A program made the translations under genes and the position numbers. Shown here piece after piece: positions 19,830-29,326 of a DNA stretch of 64,000 bases. Positions within the stretch are counted from its first letter, which is position 1. Every line of letters starts with the position of its first letter. The notes beneath the pieces are model-generated. The model saw only the letters and a list, made by a program, of their open reading frames with translations, did not search any database and had not been told where the DNA came from. Location of the stretch: NCBI GenBank assembly GCA_020250445.1, contig JADCEF010000008.1:1-64000 (forward strand), written 5' to 3'. Source of the DNA: Rhodobacter sp. (lineage in GTDB: Bacteria; Pseudomonadota; Alphaproteobacteria; Rhodobacterales; Rhodobacteraceae).

Positions 19830-21320
19830 ATGATCCAACTTCGAAACATCGGTCCTGTAGCGTCCTTGCTGCTGGCAACTGCCCTGACGGCACCCTGTCT
19901 GCCGGCATCCCGGCTCTGGGCTCAGGAGGCTGAGGCACCGGCCGCGCCTGCTGTGTCGCCGGCGCAGGTCGTGCCAGAGGATGGCGGCCTTCTGGATGCC
20001 GGTGCGCTTGACGAGCTGTTCGCGCCGGTCGCCCTTTATCCCGATGCCCTGCTGGCGCAGGTGCTGCTGGCGGCGACCTATCCCCTTGATGTCGTCAAGG
20101 CCGACCTTTTCCTGCAGAAGAACGCGGGGAAGTCCCCCGGCGAGATGTCCGATCTGATCGTGGCACAATCCTGGCCCGAACCGGTCAAGGGGCTTGCCGC
20201 AGGGTTCCCGGACCTGATCGGTCGCATGGTCGAACATCTCGACTGGACAGAAATGGCCGGCAACGCCCTGATCGGGCAGACCGACGACAGCCTGGCCGCA
20301 CTGCAGCGGCTGCGCGCACAGGCCAGGCTGAACGGCTATCTTGAGGACAATGCCGCGATCAATGTCGAGGAATCCGAAACCGGAACGATCACGATCTCAT
20401 CGGCAGAGCCCGAAGTTGTCTACGTTCCGCAATACACCGGAACGGTCTACACCACACCTGCCCCCGCAACGCCCTACTATGTGACGGACGATGACGAATG
20501 GGATGACATCCTGTCCACCGGCGTCATCGTGCTTGCTGGTGCCGTCATCCTTGACGAAATCTTCGATGATGACTGGGACGACAACTGGAACGGCTATTGG
20601 GATGGGAACGGGCCCGGCGGCGGAAACCAGATCGACTGGAGCGGTGACATCACCATCGACAACGGGATCAGCATCGGCAACGGCCAGATCGACATAGACC
20701 GCAAGGACAGGGGGGAAGGCGGCAGGCCGGGTGACGGAACCCGGGGCGACGGCACCCGTGGAGACGGCAGCCCCGGCTCTGGCAATCCTGGCGGTGCGAT
20801 TGCGGGTGGCGCGGCTGGCGGCATCGCAGGCAGGGCCGAGAACCGCCCCCCTGACCGCCCGGCCATCGACAGTGGCCGCCTTGGGGATGTCAGCGAGGAT
20901 CAGGTTCGGAACGCCAGGGACGGCAACTTCCGCCCGTCAGACGCAAGCCAGAACGCGGCGCGCGAAAAGATCGTACGTCAGACGGCTGCGGGCGGCAGCG
21001 TGGCAACCCTTCCGGCATCTACCGGAAAGGGGGACCGCGCCGGCAAGCCTTCGCCGCGCCCGGCTGCAGGCGCTGCGCCCACGCGCACCGACCCGGCGCC
21101 AAAGCCGCAAGGCAACCGGTCCGTTGCGGCAAAGCCGAATGTTTCCAAGCCCAAGACCACAACGCGCCCGTCGGCAGCCTCTGCCAGCCGGAATTCGAGC
21201 GCCAGCCACCCGCCGTCCTACAAGCCCTCCAGCGGGTCGCGCGCCAGGGCCTCGGCTTCGCGGGGCGGTGCCAGTCGCGCGGGCGGGGGTGACTTCAGCG
21301 GCGGCGGAAGGAGGCGCTGA
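19830..21320 (+). CDS. DUF3300 domain secreted protein with low-complexity Gly/Arg/Pro-rich C-terminus
   Basis: LDELFAPVALYPDALLAQVLLAATYPLDVVKADLFL, VVYVPQYTG; C-term repeats GDGTRGDGTRGDGS. Confidence 0.85.
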   Translation: MIQLRNIGPVASLLLATALTAPCLPASRLWAQEAEAPAAPAVSPAQVVPEDGGLLDAGALDELFAPVALYPDALLAQVLLAATYPLDVVKADLFLQKNAGKSPGEMSDLIVAQSWPEPVKGLAAGFPDLIGRMVEHLDWTEMAGNALIGQTDDSLAALQRLRAQARLNGYLEDNAAINVEESETGTITISSAEPEVVYVPQYTGTVYTTPAPATPYYVTDDDEWDDILSTGVIVLAGAVILDEIFDDDWDDNWNGYWDGNGPGGGNQIDWSGDITIDNGISIGNGQIDIDRKDRGEGGRPGDGTRGDGTRGDGSPGSGNPGGAIAGGAAGGIAGRAENRPPDRPAIDSGRLGDVSEDQVRNARDGNFRPSDASQNAAREKIVRQTAAGGSVATLPASTGKGDRAGKPSPRPAAGAAPTRTDPAPKPQGNRSVAAKPNVSKPKTTTRPSAASASRNSSASHPPSYKPSSGSRARASASRGGASRAGGGDFSGGGRRR

Positions 21321-21321
21321 C

Positions 21322-22242
21322 ATGAAAACACCGTTGCTTTTGAAATCTGCGGCCCTTGCAGGCTTGCTTGCCCCCTGCGCGGCACTGGCCGAGCCTGCGA
21401 CCTATCCCTCGCCCGAGCAGGCCGTCGACTCTTTCGTCGCGGCCCTGACAGCGCGCGACCGGGCGGCCCTGCTGACCGTCTTCGGGCCAGAGTCAGACGA
21501 TCTGATCTCGTCAGGCGACGACACGGGGGATGAACAGGCGCGCAAGGAATTCCTGTCCGCCTATGCTGCGCGCGCCGAGATTGTGGATGTTTCTGAAAAC
21601 CGCAGAGAGCTTCAGGTCGGGCCTACGCGCTGGCCCTTTCCGGTGACGCTGGTTTCTGTGGACGGCGGCTGGCAATTCGATCCCGCGGAAGCGCGTGATC
21701 AGATCCTCGACCGACGCATCGGCGAAAACGAACTGGACGTCATCGCGCTCATGCGCCGCGCGGTCGAGGTTCAGGCGGCCTTTCGGCGTGTCGATTATGA
21801 CGGTGACGGCGTGATGGAATTCGCCGATGCGATCCTGTCGGACCCGGGGCTTCGCAACGGCCTTTACTGGCCCGAGGACATGGGCGAACCCCTGAGCCCG
21901 GTGGCGGGCTTCGCCGCGCAAGCCTCGGCCGACGGCATCTCGATCGACGGGGTCGACCAGCCGCCGCAGCCCTACCTGGGCTATTACTATCGCATCCTGA
22001 CGCGCCAGGGGCCAGCCGCGCCCGGCGGGGCGATGGACTACAAGGTGAACGGCAACATGGTGGCGGGCCATGCGATCCTGGCCTTTCCGGCCGTTCCGGG
22101 CGAAACCGGCGTAATGTCGTTTCTCATCGGAGAGAATGGCACCCTCTTTGAGGCAGACCTTGGTGCGGACACACTCGCCATCGCGGGCGATATCCAGACG
22201 TTCAACCCGGGCGAGCCATGGCGACCTGTCGTGGCGGACTGA
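21322..22242 (+). CDS. DUF2950 family secreted protein
   Basis: YPSPEQAVDSFVAAL, YLGYYYRILTRQGPAAPGGAMDYKVNGNMVAGHAILAFPAVPGETGVMSFLIGENG. Confidence 0.87.
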   Translation: MKTPLLLKSAALAGLLAPCAALAEPATYPSPEQAVDSFVAALTARDRAALLTVFGPESDDLISSGDDTGDEQARKEFLSAYAARAEIVDVSENRRELQVGPTRWPFPVTLVSVDGGWQFDPAEARDQILDRRIGENELDVIALMRRAVEVQAAFRRVDYDGDGVMEFADAILSDPGLRNGLYWPEDMGEPLSPVAGFAAQASADGISIDGVDQPPQPYLGYYYRILTRQGPAAPGGAMDYKVNGNMVAGHAILAFPAVPGETGVMSFLIGENGTLFEADLGADTLAIAGDIQTFNPGEPWRPVVAD

Positions 22243-22921
22243 TCTTCGGCGGGTGGATCCGCAGTTGTGGCAGGCGGTTTGCCGGTTCCGCCGCCGACTG
22301 CACCTGCAGGACCGGCCCCGGCGCGCGGTGGATGCAGCAGCCGGTCCAGTTGGTGCCCGCCCTGGTCGCGCCAACCTGCGCCGCCTGCATGAAGACGACC
22401 GGCTGCAGCGGATTGTGCGACGAAAGGGCTTTGATGATCCCCTGCATCTTGGGCGTGCGGCTGATCCTGCAGGGCTCCACCCCGGCGGCCGGGCGCGATG
22501 GGAACACCCGGTGCCGGTCGGCCCATTGCGACACGGTCAGCGCCAGGCCAGAGGCCGCTGCCCCAGACGCGCAGGACCGGGGCCTTATCCGCCATCGGGG
22601 CACAACCCCTACCGAGAAGGCAAGTGCATCGTGAGAGGATGGCACATGACGGACATATCGCCAAGGACACCCTGCTCGAACCGGAGCGCCTTGCAGAGCG
22701 TGCCAGTGATCGGGACCAAAGCGACCGCGGACGTTCATCAGGGCGCGCAGCGATCCTGCAGCAAATCAGACGCCGCATACAGGGCCGCAGCCGAAATCAC
22801 GCCAGCATCACCCGAAAAACCCTTGCCCCGCAGGAGCCATCCATACATGCATTGCATCAATCGCCTGATGAAAAGTAGGCTTCGTCGGCCGCCGCCCCCA
22901 TATCTGGCATCTGTCGCCTGA

Positions 22922-23527
22922 TCAGACCCAAGGACGCAGGGCGGACGTCCTTTTTTCGTAGGCGTCGATCGAGGCCACCTTTTCAAGCGACAGACCGATG
23001 TCATCGAGGCCGTTCATCAGGCAATGTTTGCGGAACGGGTCGACTTCGAAGGAAAAGGACCGCCCGTCGGACGCCGTGACGGTTTGTGCGCCAAGGTCCA
23101 CCGTCATGCGGGCATTGGCACCTTTCCTGGCGTCTTCCATCAGGGCTTCGACCTGCTGGGCGGGCAGGACGATCGGCAGGATGCCGTTCTTGAAGCAGTT
23201 GTTGTAGAAGATGTCGGCAAAGCTGGTGGAAATCACCGCGCGGATGCCGAAATCCAAAAGCGCCCAGGGCGCATGTTCACGGCTGGACCCGCAGCCGAAA
23301 TTGTCGCCCGCAACCAGGATCTCCGCCTTGCGATAGGCTGGCTGGTTCAGCACGAAATCGGGTATCTCGGCCCCGTCGGGCGTATAGCGCATCTCGTCGA
23401 ACAGGTTCTTGCCAAGGCCGGACCGCTTGATCGTCTTCAGGAACTGCTTGGGGATGATCATGTCGGTGTCGATATTGACCAGCGGCATGGGGGCGGCGAT
23501 GCCGGTCAGGGTGGTGAATGGGGTCAT
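22922..23527 (-). CDS. leuD: 3-isopropylmalate dehydratase small subunit
   Basis: [30 protein letters not shown]. Confidence 0.97.
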   Translation of the reverse strand: MTPFTTLTGIAAPMPLVNIDTDMIIPKQFLKTIKRSGLGKNLFDEMRYTPDGAEIPDFVLNQPAYRKAEILVAGDNFGCGSSREHAPWALLDFGIRAVISTSFADIFYNNCFKNGILPIVLPAQQVEALMEDARKGANARMTVDLGAQTVTASDGRSFSFEVDPFRKHCLMNGLDDIGLSLEKVASIDAYEKRTSALRPWV

Positions 23528-23536
23528 TTCGTCCTC

Positions 23537-24082
23537 CTACATCGCAATCAATTGTCTGATCGCAGATACTGTGTGGTGAAAACTGTCAGAGCGGTTCCGT
23601 TCCGGGTCAAGGTGCGGCGCAATGATGCTTGCCCCCGAGACTTTTCCATAGCCGGGGCACAGCCTCGAGAGTTCGCGTGAAGGCTGCACTATCTGATCCG
23701 GATCACGGGTACAAAGCCGGGCAGGTATCTTTCGGAACAGGTTTGAAGATTCCAGTGCCGTCTTGTCTCCGATAAACCATGCTTCCAGTTCCTGGCAGAC
23801 AATCCTGACCTTTGACTGCGCCCCCCGGCCGGACGCGTTGATCAGGTCAAAAAGTCTTTTCTTTCGGGCGTGGCAATCGCCATTGTCATTGTCCCTGAGT
23901 ACCAGGAACTTTGCGTTGGGATCCGTCCAACCTTTCAGCTTGCGCTGAAGCGAACGTTCCAGATGACTTACGCCCTGATGTTCGATGATCGTGACCTGAT
24001 CCAGAGACACGCCCATCTTTGGAAGAATAGCCTTCACGACTTCCTTCATCGAGGATTCTTCGGTCAGGATCACCAGCGTCAT
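23537..24082 (-). CDS. DUF4276 family protein (TOPRIM-like)
   Basis: VILTEESSMKE (acidic TOPRIM-like motif), FLVLRDNDNGDC (DxD), CQELEAWFIGD typical of DUF4276. Confidence 0.78.
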   Translation of the reverse strand: MTLVILTEESSMKEVVKAILPKMGVSLDQVTIIEHQGVSHLERSLQRKLKGWTDPNAKFLVLRDNDNGDCHARKKRLFDLINASGRGAQSKVRIVCQELEAWFIGDKTALESSNLFRKIPARLCTRDPDQIVQPSRELSRLCPGYGKVSGASIIAPHLDPERNRSDSFHHTVSAIRQLIAM

Positions 24083-25287
24083 CCGGGGTCAGCGCCCTTG
24101 AACAGGCCTTCGCGCCAAAGCCACCCCGGTTTGTCGCCCACGTCAATCAAGGCCTGCAATTGCGCGTCGTCTGCCGCGCGGTCAATCACCGAAAAGCCGT
24201 CCTTCTTGCTTATCCAATAGATCGATCCCAGCGGCACAGCGTTCAGGAAATCCGGCGAATGCGTGGTGACAAAGACCTGTGCGTTGTTCCGCCGCCTTGC
24301 GGCATAGGCGGCAAACTCTTCGGCAAGGATTGGCAGAAGCGACGGATACAACTGGTTTTCCGGTTCTTCGATGCACAGCAGCGGATGCGGGTCAGGATCG
24401 GCCAGAAGCGCCAGATAGGCGAACATCTTGATCGTTCCATCCGACACGGCCCGCGCGATGAAACCTTTGTCAAAGGCGGCATCTCGGAACCGCAGCAGAA
24501 CACGCCCGTCGCCGGTATCCTCGGGCGCGACCTCGGCAATTCCGGGAATACGTTCCGCCATCTTGCGAAGCAGATCGGCGAAGATTGCCGGATGGTTTTC
24601 GCTCAGGAACTGCGCATAAAGCGCAAGGTTGTCGCCAGTCTCGCTCAGATGCTCGGCAGGTGCGGCATCCGGTTCTATCCGGGCGTCACTGATATGAAAA
24701 TCGCTGACCGACCAGCCTTCGATCAATTCCCGCAGCTGGCTGGCCGCATCGAACCGCTTGAACTGACCAAGCCCTTTGAGGGCAAGGATATCCGGGGAGT
24801 CCAGCGCCTGATGCTCCCGCTTCAGGTCCTCTTCCCGAGTTTGCTCGGTAAACGCATCGAAGCCTTCCGGGATCGCTTCCCCGGCACCGTCCGTGAAGTC
24901 GATGAAGTTGAACGGGCGACCATAACTGCCGCGCTTCCAGCTTAACCGTTCTCTGCGGACAAGGATTTTTCTGTCCTGCTCGGCGATCTGAACCTCATAG
25001 GTCACGAGTCGCTTTTTCTTGGCGGCGAAGTCAAGTTCTACCTTCAGTTCGATCTCGATGCATTCACGCTCACGCCCGCGCGACACAAGCTGTGCAAAGC
25101 CTGCGCGCTTTTGCACTGCCGTGCGCACGTTGTGAATCAGGCTGTCGCGCAAGAAGCCGAATACATCAATGAAGGTGGTTTTTCCGGTTCCATTCGCGCC
25201 GATCAGAACTGCAAAGTTCGGAATCTCCCGCATGTGGACATCCCGCAAGGTCTTGAAGTTCCGCACCCTGACGGAATGGATGCGCAT
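24079..25287 (-). CDS. AAA family ATPase (AAA_21/OLD-SMC-like)
   Basis: VRNFKTLRDV, Walker A GANGTGKTT, SDGTIKMFAYLALL, Walker B LLCIEEPENQLYP, VTTHSPDFLN. Confidence 0.9.
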   Translation of the reverse strand: MRIHSVRVRNFKTLRDVHMREIPNFAVLIGANGTGKTTFIDVFGFLRDSLIHNVRTAVQKRAGFAQLVSRGRERECIEIELKVELDFAAKKKRLVTYEVQIAEQDRKILVRRERLSWKRGSYGRPFNFIDFTDGAGEAIPEGFDAFTEQTREEDLKREHQALDSPDILALKGLGQFKRFDAASQLRELIEGWSVSDFHISDARIEPDAAPAEHLSETGDNLALYAQFLSENHPAIFADLLRKMAERIPGIAEVAPEDTGDGRVLLRFRDAAFDKGFIARAVSDGTIKMFAYLALLADPDPHPLLCIEEPENQLYPSLLPILAEEFAAYAARRRNNAQVFVTTHSPDFLNAVPLGSIYWISKKDGFSVIDRAADDAQLQALIDVGDKPGWLWREGLFKGADPG

Positions 25288-26691
25288 TCACATCATCTCC
25301 CGCACATCCGTCAGCCGCCCCGTCACCGCCGCCGCCGCGGCCATCGCTGGCGACAAAAGGTGCGTGCGCCCGCCGCGGCCCTGACGCCCTTCGAAGTTGC
25401 GGTTGCTCGTGGCGGCGCAGCGTTCGCCGGGCGAAAGCTGATCGGGGTTCATCGCCAGGCACATCGAACAGCCCGCAAGGCGCCATTCAAAGCCCGCATC
25501 GATGAAAATCTGCGCCAGCCCTTCTTCCTCGGCCTGGGCGCGGACAAGACCCGATCCGGGCACGACCATGGCCCGCAGGCCATCCTTGATCTTCTTGCCC
25601 TTCAGGATTGCGGCCGCCGCGCGCAAATCCTCGATCCGCCCGTTGGTGCAGGACCCGATGAAGACCGTGTCGATGGCAATTTCCGCCAGCTTCTGCCCCG
25701 GCTTCAGCCCCATGTATTCCAGGCTGCGCCGCGCCGCTTCTACCTTGCCGCCGGTAAAGCTTTCGGGGTCCGGCACCACGCCGGTGATCGGCAGCACATC
25801 TTCGGGGCTGGTGCCCCAGGTCACGACGGGGGCAATATCCTCGCCCCGCAGCGTCACGACCTTGTCAAACTGCGCACCCTCGTCGGAATACAGCGTCTTC
25901 CACCAGGCAAGCGCGGCTTCCCATTGCGCCCCTTTCGGCGCATGGGGCCGACCCATGACATAGGCGAAGGTCTTTTCATCCGGCGCGATCAGACCGGCGC
26001 GGGCACCACCCTCGATCGCCATGTTGCACACCGTCATCCGCCCTTCCATCGACAGCTCGCGAATGGCCTGGCCGCAATATTCGATCACATGGCCGGTCCC
26101 GCCTGCCGTACCGGTGGCCCCGATCACCGACAGGGTGATGTCCTTGGCCGTGACACCGGGGCGCAGCGAGCCCGTGATCTCGACCTTCATGTTCTTTGAT
26201 TTCTGCTGGATCAGCGTCTGCGTCGCCAGCACATGTTCCACCTCGGATGTGCCGATGCCATGGGCCAGCGCGCCGAAGGCGCCATGCGTGGCCGTATGCG
26301 AATCGCCGCAGACCACGGTCATGCCCGGCAGGGTCCAGCCCTGTTCGGGGCCAACGATATGCACGATGCCCTGACGGATATCCGACACCGGATAGTAATT
26401 GATGCCAAAGTCGCGCGCGTTCCTGTCCAGCGCCTCAACCTGGATGCGGCTTTCCTCATTGTCGATATGGGTGTTGCGCCCGGCGGTTGTGGGCACGTTG
26501 TGGTCAGGCACGGCAATGGTCTTTTCCGGTGCCCGCACACTGCGCCCCGCCATCCGCAGCCCCTCGAAGGCCTGCGGGCTTGTCACCTCATGCACAAGGT
26601 GGCGGTCGATGTACAAAAGGCAGGTGCCGTCATCGGCCTGGTGGACGACATGGGCATCCCAGATTTTATCATAAAGCGTTTTCGGAGACAT
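25288..26691 (-). CDS. leuC: 3-isopropylmalate dehydratase large subunit
   Basis: [61 protein letters not shown]. Confidence 0.98.
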   Translation of the reverse strand: MSPKTLYDKIWDAHVVHQADDGTCLLYIDRHLVHEVTSPQAFEGLRMAGRSVRAPEKTIAVPDHNVPTTAGRNTHIDNEESRIQVEALDRNARDFGINYYPVSDIRQGIVHIVGPEQGWTLPGMTVVCGDSHTATHGAFGALAHGIGTSEVEHVLATQTLIQQKSKNMKVEITGSLRPGVTAKDITLSVIGATGTAGGTGHVIEYCGQAIRELSMEGRMTVCNMAIEGGARAGLIAPDEKTFAYVMGRPHAPKGAQWEAALAWWKTLYSDEGAQFDKVVTLRGEDIAPVVTWGTSPEDVLPITGVVPDPESFTGGKVEAARRSLEYMGLKPGQKLAEIAIDTVFIGSCTNGRIEDLRAAAAILKGKKIKDGLRAMVVPGSGLVRAQAEEEGLAQIFIDAGFEWRLAGCSMCLAMNPDQLSPGERCAATSNRNFEGRQGRGGRTHLLSPAMAAAAAVTGRLTDVREMM

Positions 26692-26721
26692 GGCTGCTTT
26701 CCCGAACAGAAGGTGAAGACA

Positions 26722-26844
26722 ATGGCACGGCGCGGCGGGCGCAGCCGTCAGCCGCGCGCAAGAACCGAAACGGTCGCACCGAAAAAGCGCCAGGGCATGC
26801 GCGCGCGATCATCCATGTCGAATAAACCCATCATGGCGGCATGA
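26722..26844 (+). CDS. Possible small basic protein (40 aa), divergent from leuC
   Basis: [51 protein letters not shown] upstream as possible RBS. No family recognised. Confidence 0.25.
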   Translation: MARRGGRSRQPRARTETVAPKKRQGMRARSSMSNKPIMAA

Positions 26845-26923
26845 TTTACGCGCATCGCCCTTTCAAGGCAAGACAGGCCACACCACATCGCATTGCAGGG
26901 GGCGGGGATAAAGGGGGGCGTTC

Positions 26924-27541
26924 ATGCGCAGGGTGGTTGTCCTTTGCCTGGCGCTGTTGGCGATGACCCCGGCAGAGGCGCAGATGTACAAGGGCACGGA
27001 AACAGCGGCCTATACGGTAGAGCAAACCCTGGAGGGGGCCGAACTGCGCAGCTACGGCCCGCGGCTCGTTGCAGAGGTGACGGTCAGCGGCAGCCGGTCC
27101 GGGGCGGCAAACGCGGGCTTCCGGAGTCTTGCCGGATACATCTTCGGTGCAAATGCGGATGCCTCGAAGATTGCGATGACCACACCCGTTGCCCAGGTAC
27201 CGCATGCCGCCGAGGCCGCGGGCACGCCGGAATCCGGCGCGGACGGCGCGCAAAGCTGGACGGTGCGGTTCACCATGCCGGCGGACCGCAGCCTAGCGGC
27301 GCTGCCGGTGCCCGATGATCCGCGGATCCGGCTGATCGAAACCAGCCCCCAGCGCATGCTGGTGCTGCAGTTTCCGGGGCGCCCAACCGACGCGGCCCTT
27401 GCCAATGCAACGGCCTCTCTGCGCGCCATTGCGGACCGGGCCGGGCTGAAGGCGCGGGGTGAGCCGGAATTCCTGTTCTACGATTCACCCTTTACCCTGC
27501 CGTGGAACCGTCGGAACGAAGTGGCGCTTGTCTTGGACTGA
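26924..27541 (+). CDS. SOUL family heme-binding protein
   Basis: ETAAYTVEQTLEGAELRSYGPRLVAEVTV..., KIAMTTPV, MPWNRR-like 'LPWNRRNEVAL'. Confidence 0.88.
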   Translation: MRRVVVLCLALLAMTPAEAQMYKGTETAAYTVEQTLEGAELRSYGPRLVAEVTVSGSRSGAANAGFRSLAGYIFGANADASKIAMTTPVAQVPHAAEAAGTPESGADGAQSWTVRFTMPADRSLAALPVPDDPRIRLIETSPQRMLVLQFPGRPTDAALANATASLRAIADRAGLKARGEPEFLFYDSPFTLPWNRRNEVALVLD

Positions 27542-27583
27542 CGCTGTCAGGGGGGTCCCGGCCCGCCCTGCACATCCGACCTT

Positions 27584-27780
27584 CAGGGTGTCGAAAAAGT
27601 GCACCGCACCTTTCCTGTAGGGCAGGAGAATCTTCCCGATCCGGGAAAAGGGATTGCCCCTTCGACCGACGCTGCCACCAGGAGAGGCCAGCGCCCGGCC
27701 CGGCCGGGGCGAAGCGCCCGCCGGGGGCGGGGCGGGCGGAAGCTTTGCCAAATCCCGCCCCATCCCGGCCAGCCGGGCCG
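27584..27780 (+). repeat. Dispersed intergenic repeat, copy 2
   Basis: CAGGGTGTCGAAAAAGTGC...CAGGAGAATCTTCCCGATCCGGGAAAAGGGATTGCCCC...GGCCAGCGCCCGGCCCGGC..GGGCGAAGCGCCCGCC..GG..GGGGCGGGCG aligns with 10093-10290. Confidence 0.6.
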
Positions 27781-27959
27781 ACGGATGCTGTCACCTGTCG
27801 CAGCGCGGCGGCCAGCCATGGCTCAGGCCCAAGGGGCAGCCCCGAGCCCGATCGCGCAGCCAAAGTTCGCTGCCGTCCGTGATGACGGTATGGGTTGCGG
27901 CCCCACTTTCACTGCCGCCCCTTGCGGCGACGGCACGGCGGGCGCTGCACGTCCCCGCC

Positions 27960-28349
27960 TTACTGGACGCGCGTCCAGGTACCGCCATCGCGGCAGATGC
28001 CAAGCACGCAGCCCGACACCGACAACTTGTCACCGTTCAGCTTCAACTTGCCGTTATAGGTTCTGTTGCGGTCCGGGTCCCAGATCTTGCCGCTGCCGTA
28101 GGCGCCATCACCTTCGGCCACCATGTCCCAGACAATCTGCCTGCCGATGTCGGGCGAGGCAGCCTCTTCCCCCGCCGGCGTGAAGGCGCGCACCAGCACA
28201 CCGCACAAAGCAGGCCCGCAGGGCTTGATCTCGACATGACCGTAACTGCCGTCATTGAGCGGCATCGTCTGCCACGTCCCTTCCACCGGATCGGCAAATG
28301 CCGCCACAGCCGTGCAACAAACCAAAGCTGAAGCAAGAATGATCCTCAT
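27960..28349 (-). CDS. DUF2147 family secreted protein
   Basis: Signal peptide then DPVEGTWQTMP...YGHVEIKPCGPALCGVLV...GKIWDPDRNRTYNGKLKLNGDKLSVSGCVLGICRDGGTWTRVQ. Confidence 0.85.
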   Translation of the reverse strand: MRIILASALVCCTAVAAFADPVEGTWQTMPLNDGSYGHVEIKPCGPALCGVLVRAFTPAGEEAASPDIGRQIVWDMVAEGDGAYGSGKIWDPDRNRTYNGKLKLNGDKLSVSGCVLGICRDGGTWTRVQ

Positions 28350-28491
28350 GCGTCCCTCCTGAACCGAACAGGGCCGGATAATGCAGCACCGGCACCCTTT
28401 GTGGCAAGCACCCTGCTTTCCCGCACAGGGGGACCTTGCGTCTTGGCAAGGCGGCAGCGCCGTGCCAAAGACCGGCACAAGGAGCGGCCAG

Positions 28492-29211
28492 ATGATCCTC
28501 TACCCTGCGATCGACCTCAAGGACGGCCAGTGCGTGCGCCTGCTGCGCGGCGATATGGCGGCGGTGACTGTGTTCGGCGACGACCCGGCAGCGCAGGCGG
28601 CAGCCTTTGTTGCGGCGGGCTGCGACTGGCTGCATCTGGTCGATCTGAACGGGGCCTTCGCCGGGCAGCCGGTGAACGGGGCTGCGGTCGCGGCGATCCT
28701 GGCGCGTGTGGCCGTGCCCTGCCAGCTGGGCGGCGGCATCCGCGATATGGCCACCATCGAAACCTGGCTGGACCGCGGGCTGGCCCGGGTGATCCTGGGC
28801 ACCGTGGCGGTGGAAAACCCCGCGCTGGTGCGCAAGGCGGCAGGCACCTTTCCGGGGCGCATCGCCGTGGGGATCGACGCGCGGGGTGGCCGGGTCGCCA
28901 CACGGGGCTGGGCCGAGACGACCGATGTCATCGCCACAGATCTGGCGCGCCGCTTTGAAGATGCGGGGGTTGCCGCGCTGATCTACACCGATATCGACCG
29001 CGACGGCGCGATGGGGGGGCCGAACATCGCCGCAACGGTGGCGCTGGCCCGCGCCGTTGGCATTCCCGTCATCGCCTCGGGCGGGGTCGCCGCGATGGCC
29101 GACCTTCTGGCGATGCGCGACACCGGGGTGATTGCGGGTGCCATTTCGGGCCGTGCGCTGTATGATGGCACCATTGATCTTGAAGCGGCACTTCGGGCTT
29201 TGCGCGAATAG
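28492..29211 (+). CDS. hisA: Phosphoribosylformimino-5-aminoimidazole carboxamide ribotide isomerase
   Basis: [22 protein letters not shown]..., [14 protein letters not shown]. Confidence 0.97.
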   Translation: MILYPAIDLKDGQCVRLLRGDMAAVTVFGDDPAAQAAAFVAAGCDWLHLVDLNGAFAGQPVNGAAVAAILARVAVPCQLGGGIRDMATIETWLDRGLARVILGTVAVENPALVRKAAGTFPGRIAVGIDARGGRVATRGWAETTDVIATDLARRFEDAGVAALIYTDIDRDGAMGGPNIAATVALARAVGIPVIASGGVAAMADLLAMRDTGVIAGAISGRALYDGTIDLEAALRALRE

Positions 29212-29326
29212 TCCATTTTCTGTTCACAAATATCCTCGGGGGGAAGGCCGCGCAGCGGCCTCGGGGGGCGGAAAGCCCCCCTTTTCCCAGCCGTCGCAAC
29301 AGGGCAAAAGGATGGCGGAGGCGCAG

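Noticed and set aside
17342-19849. 835-aa minus-strand ORF
   Set aside because: Shadow of the AspT-type transporter gene on the plus strand; composition (H/D/R/Q-rich) is typical antisense reading of high-GC coding DNA.
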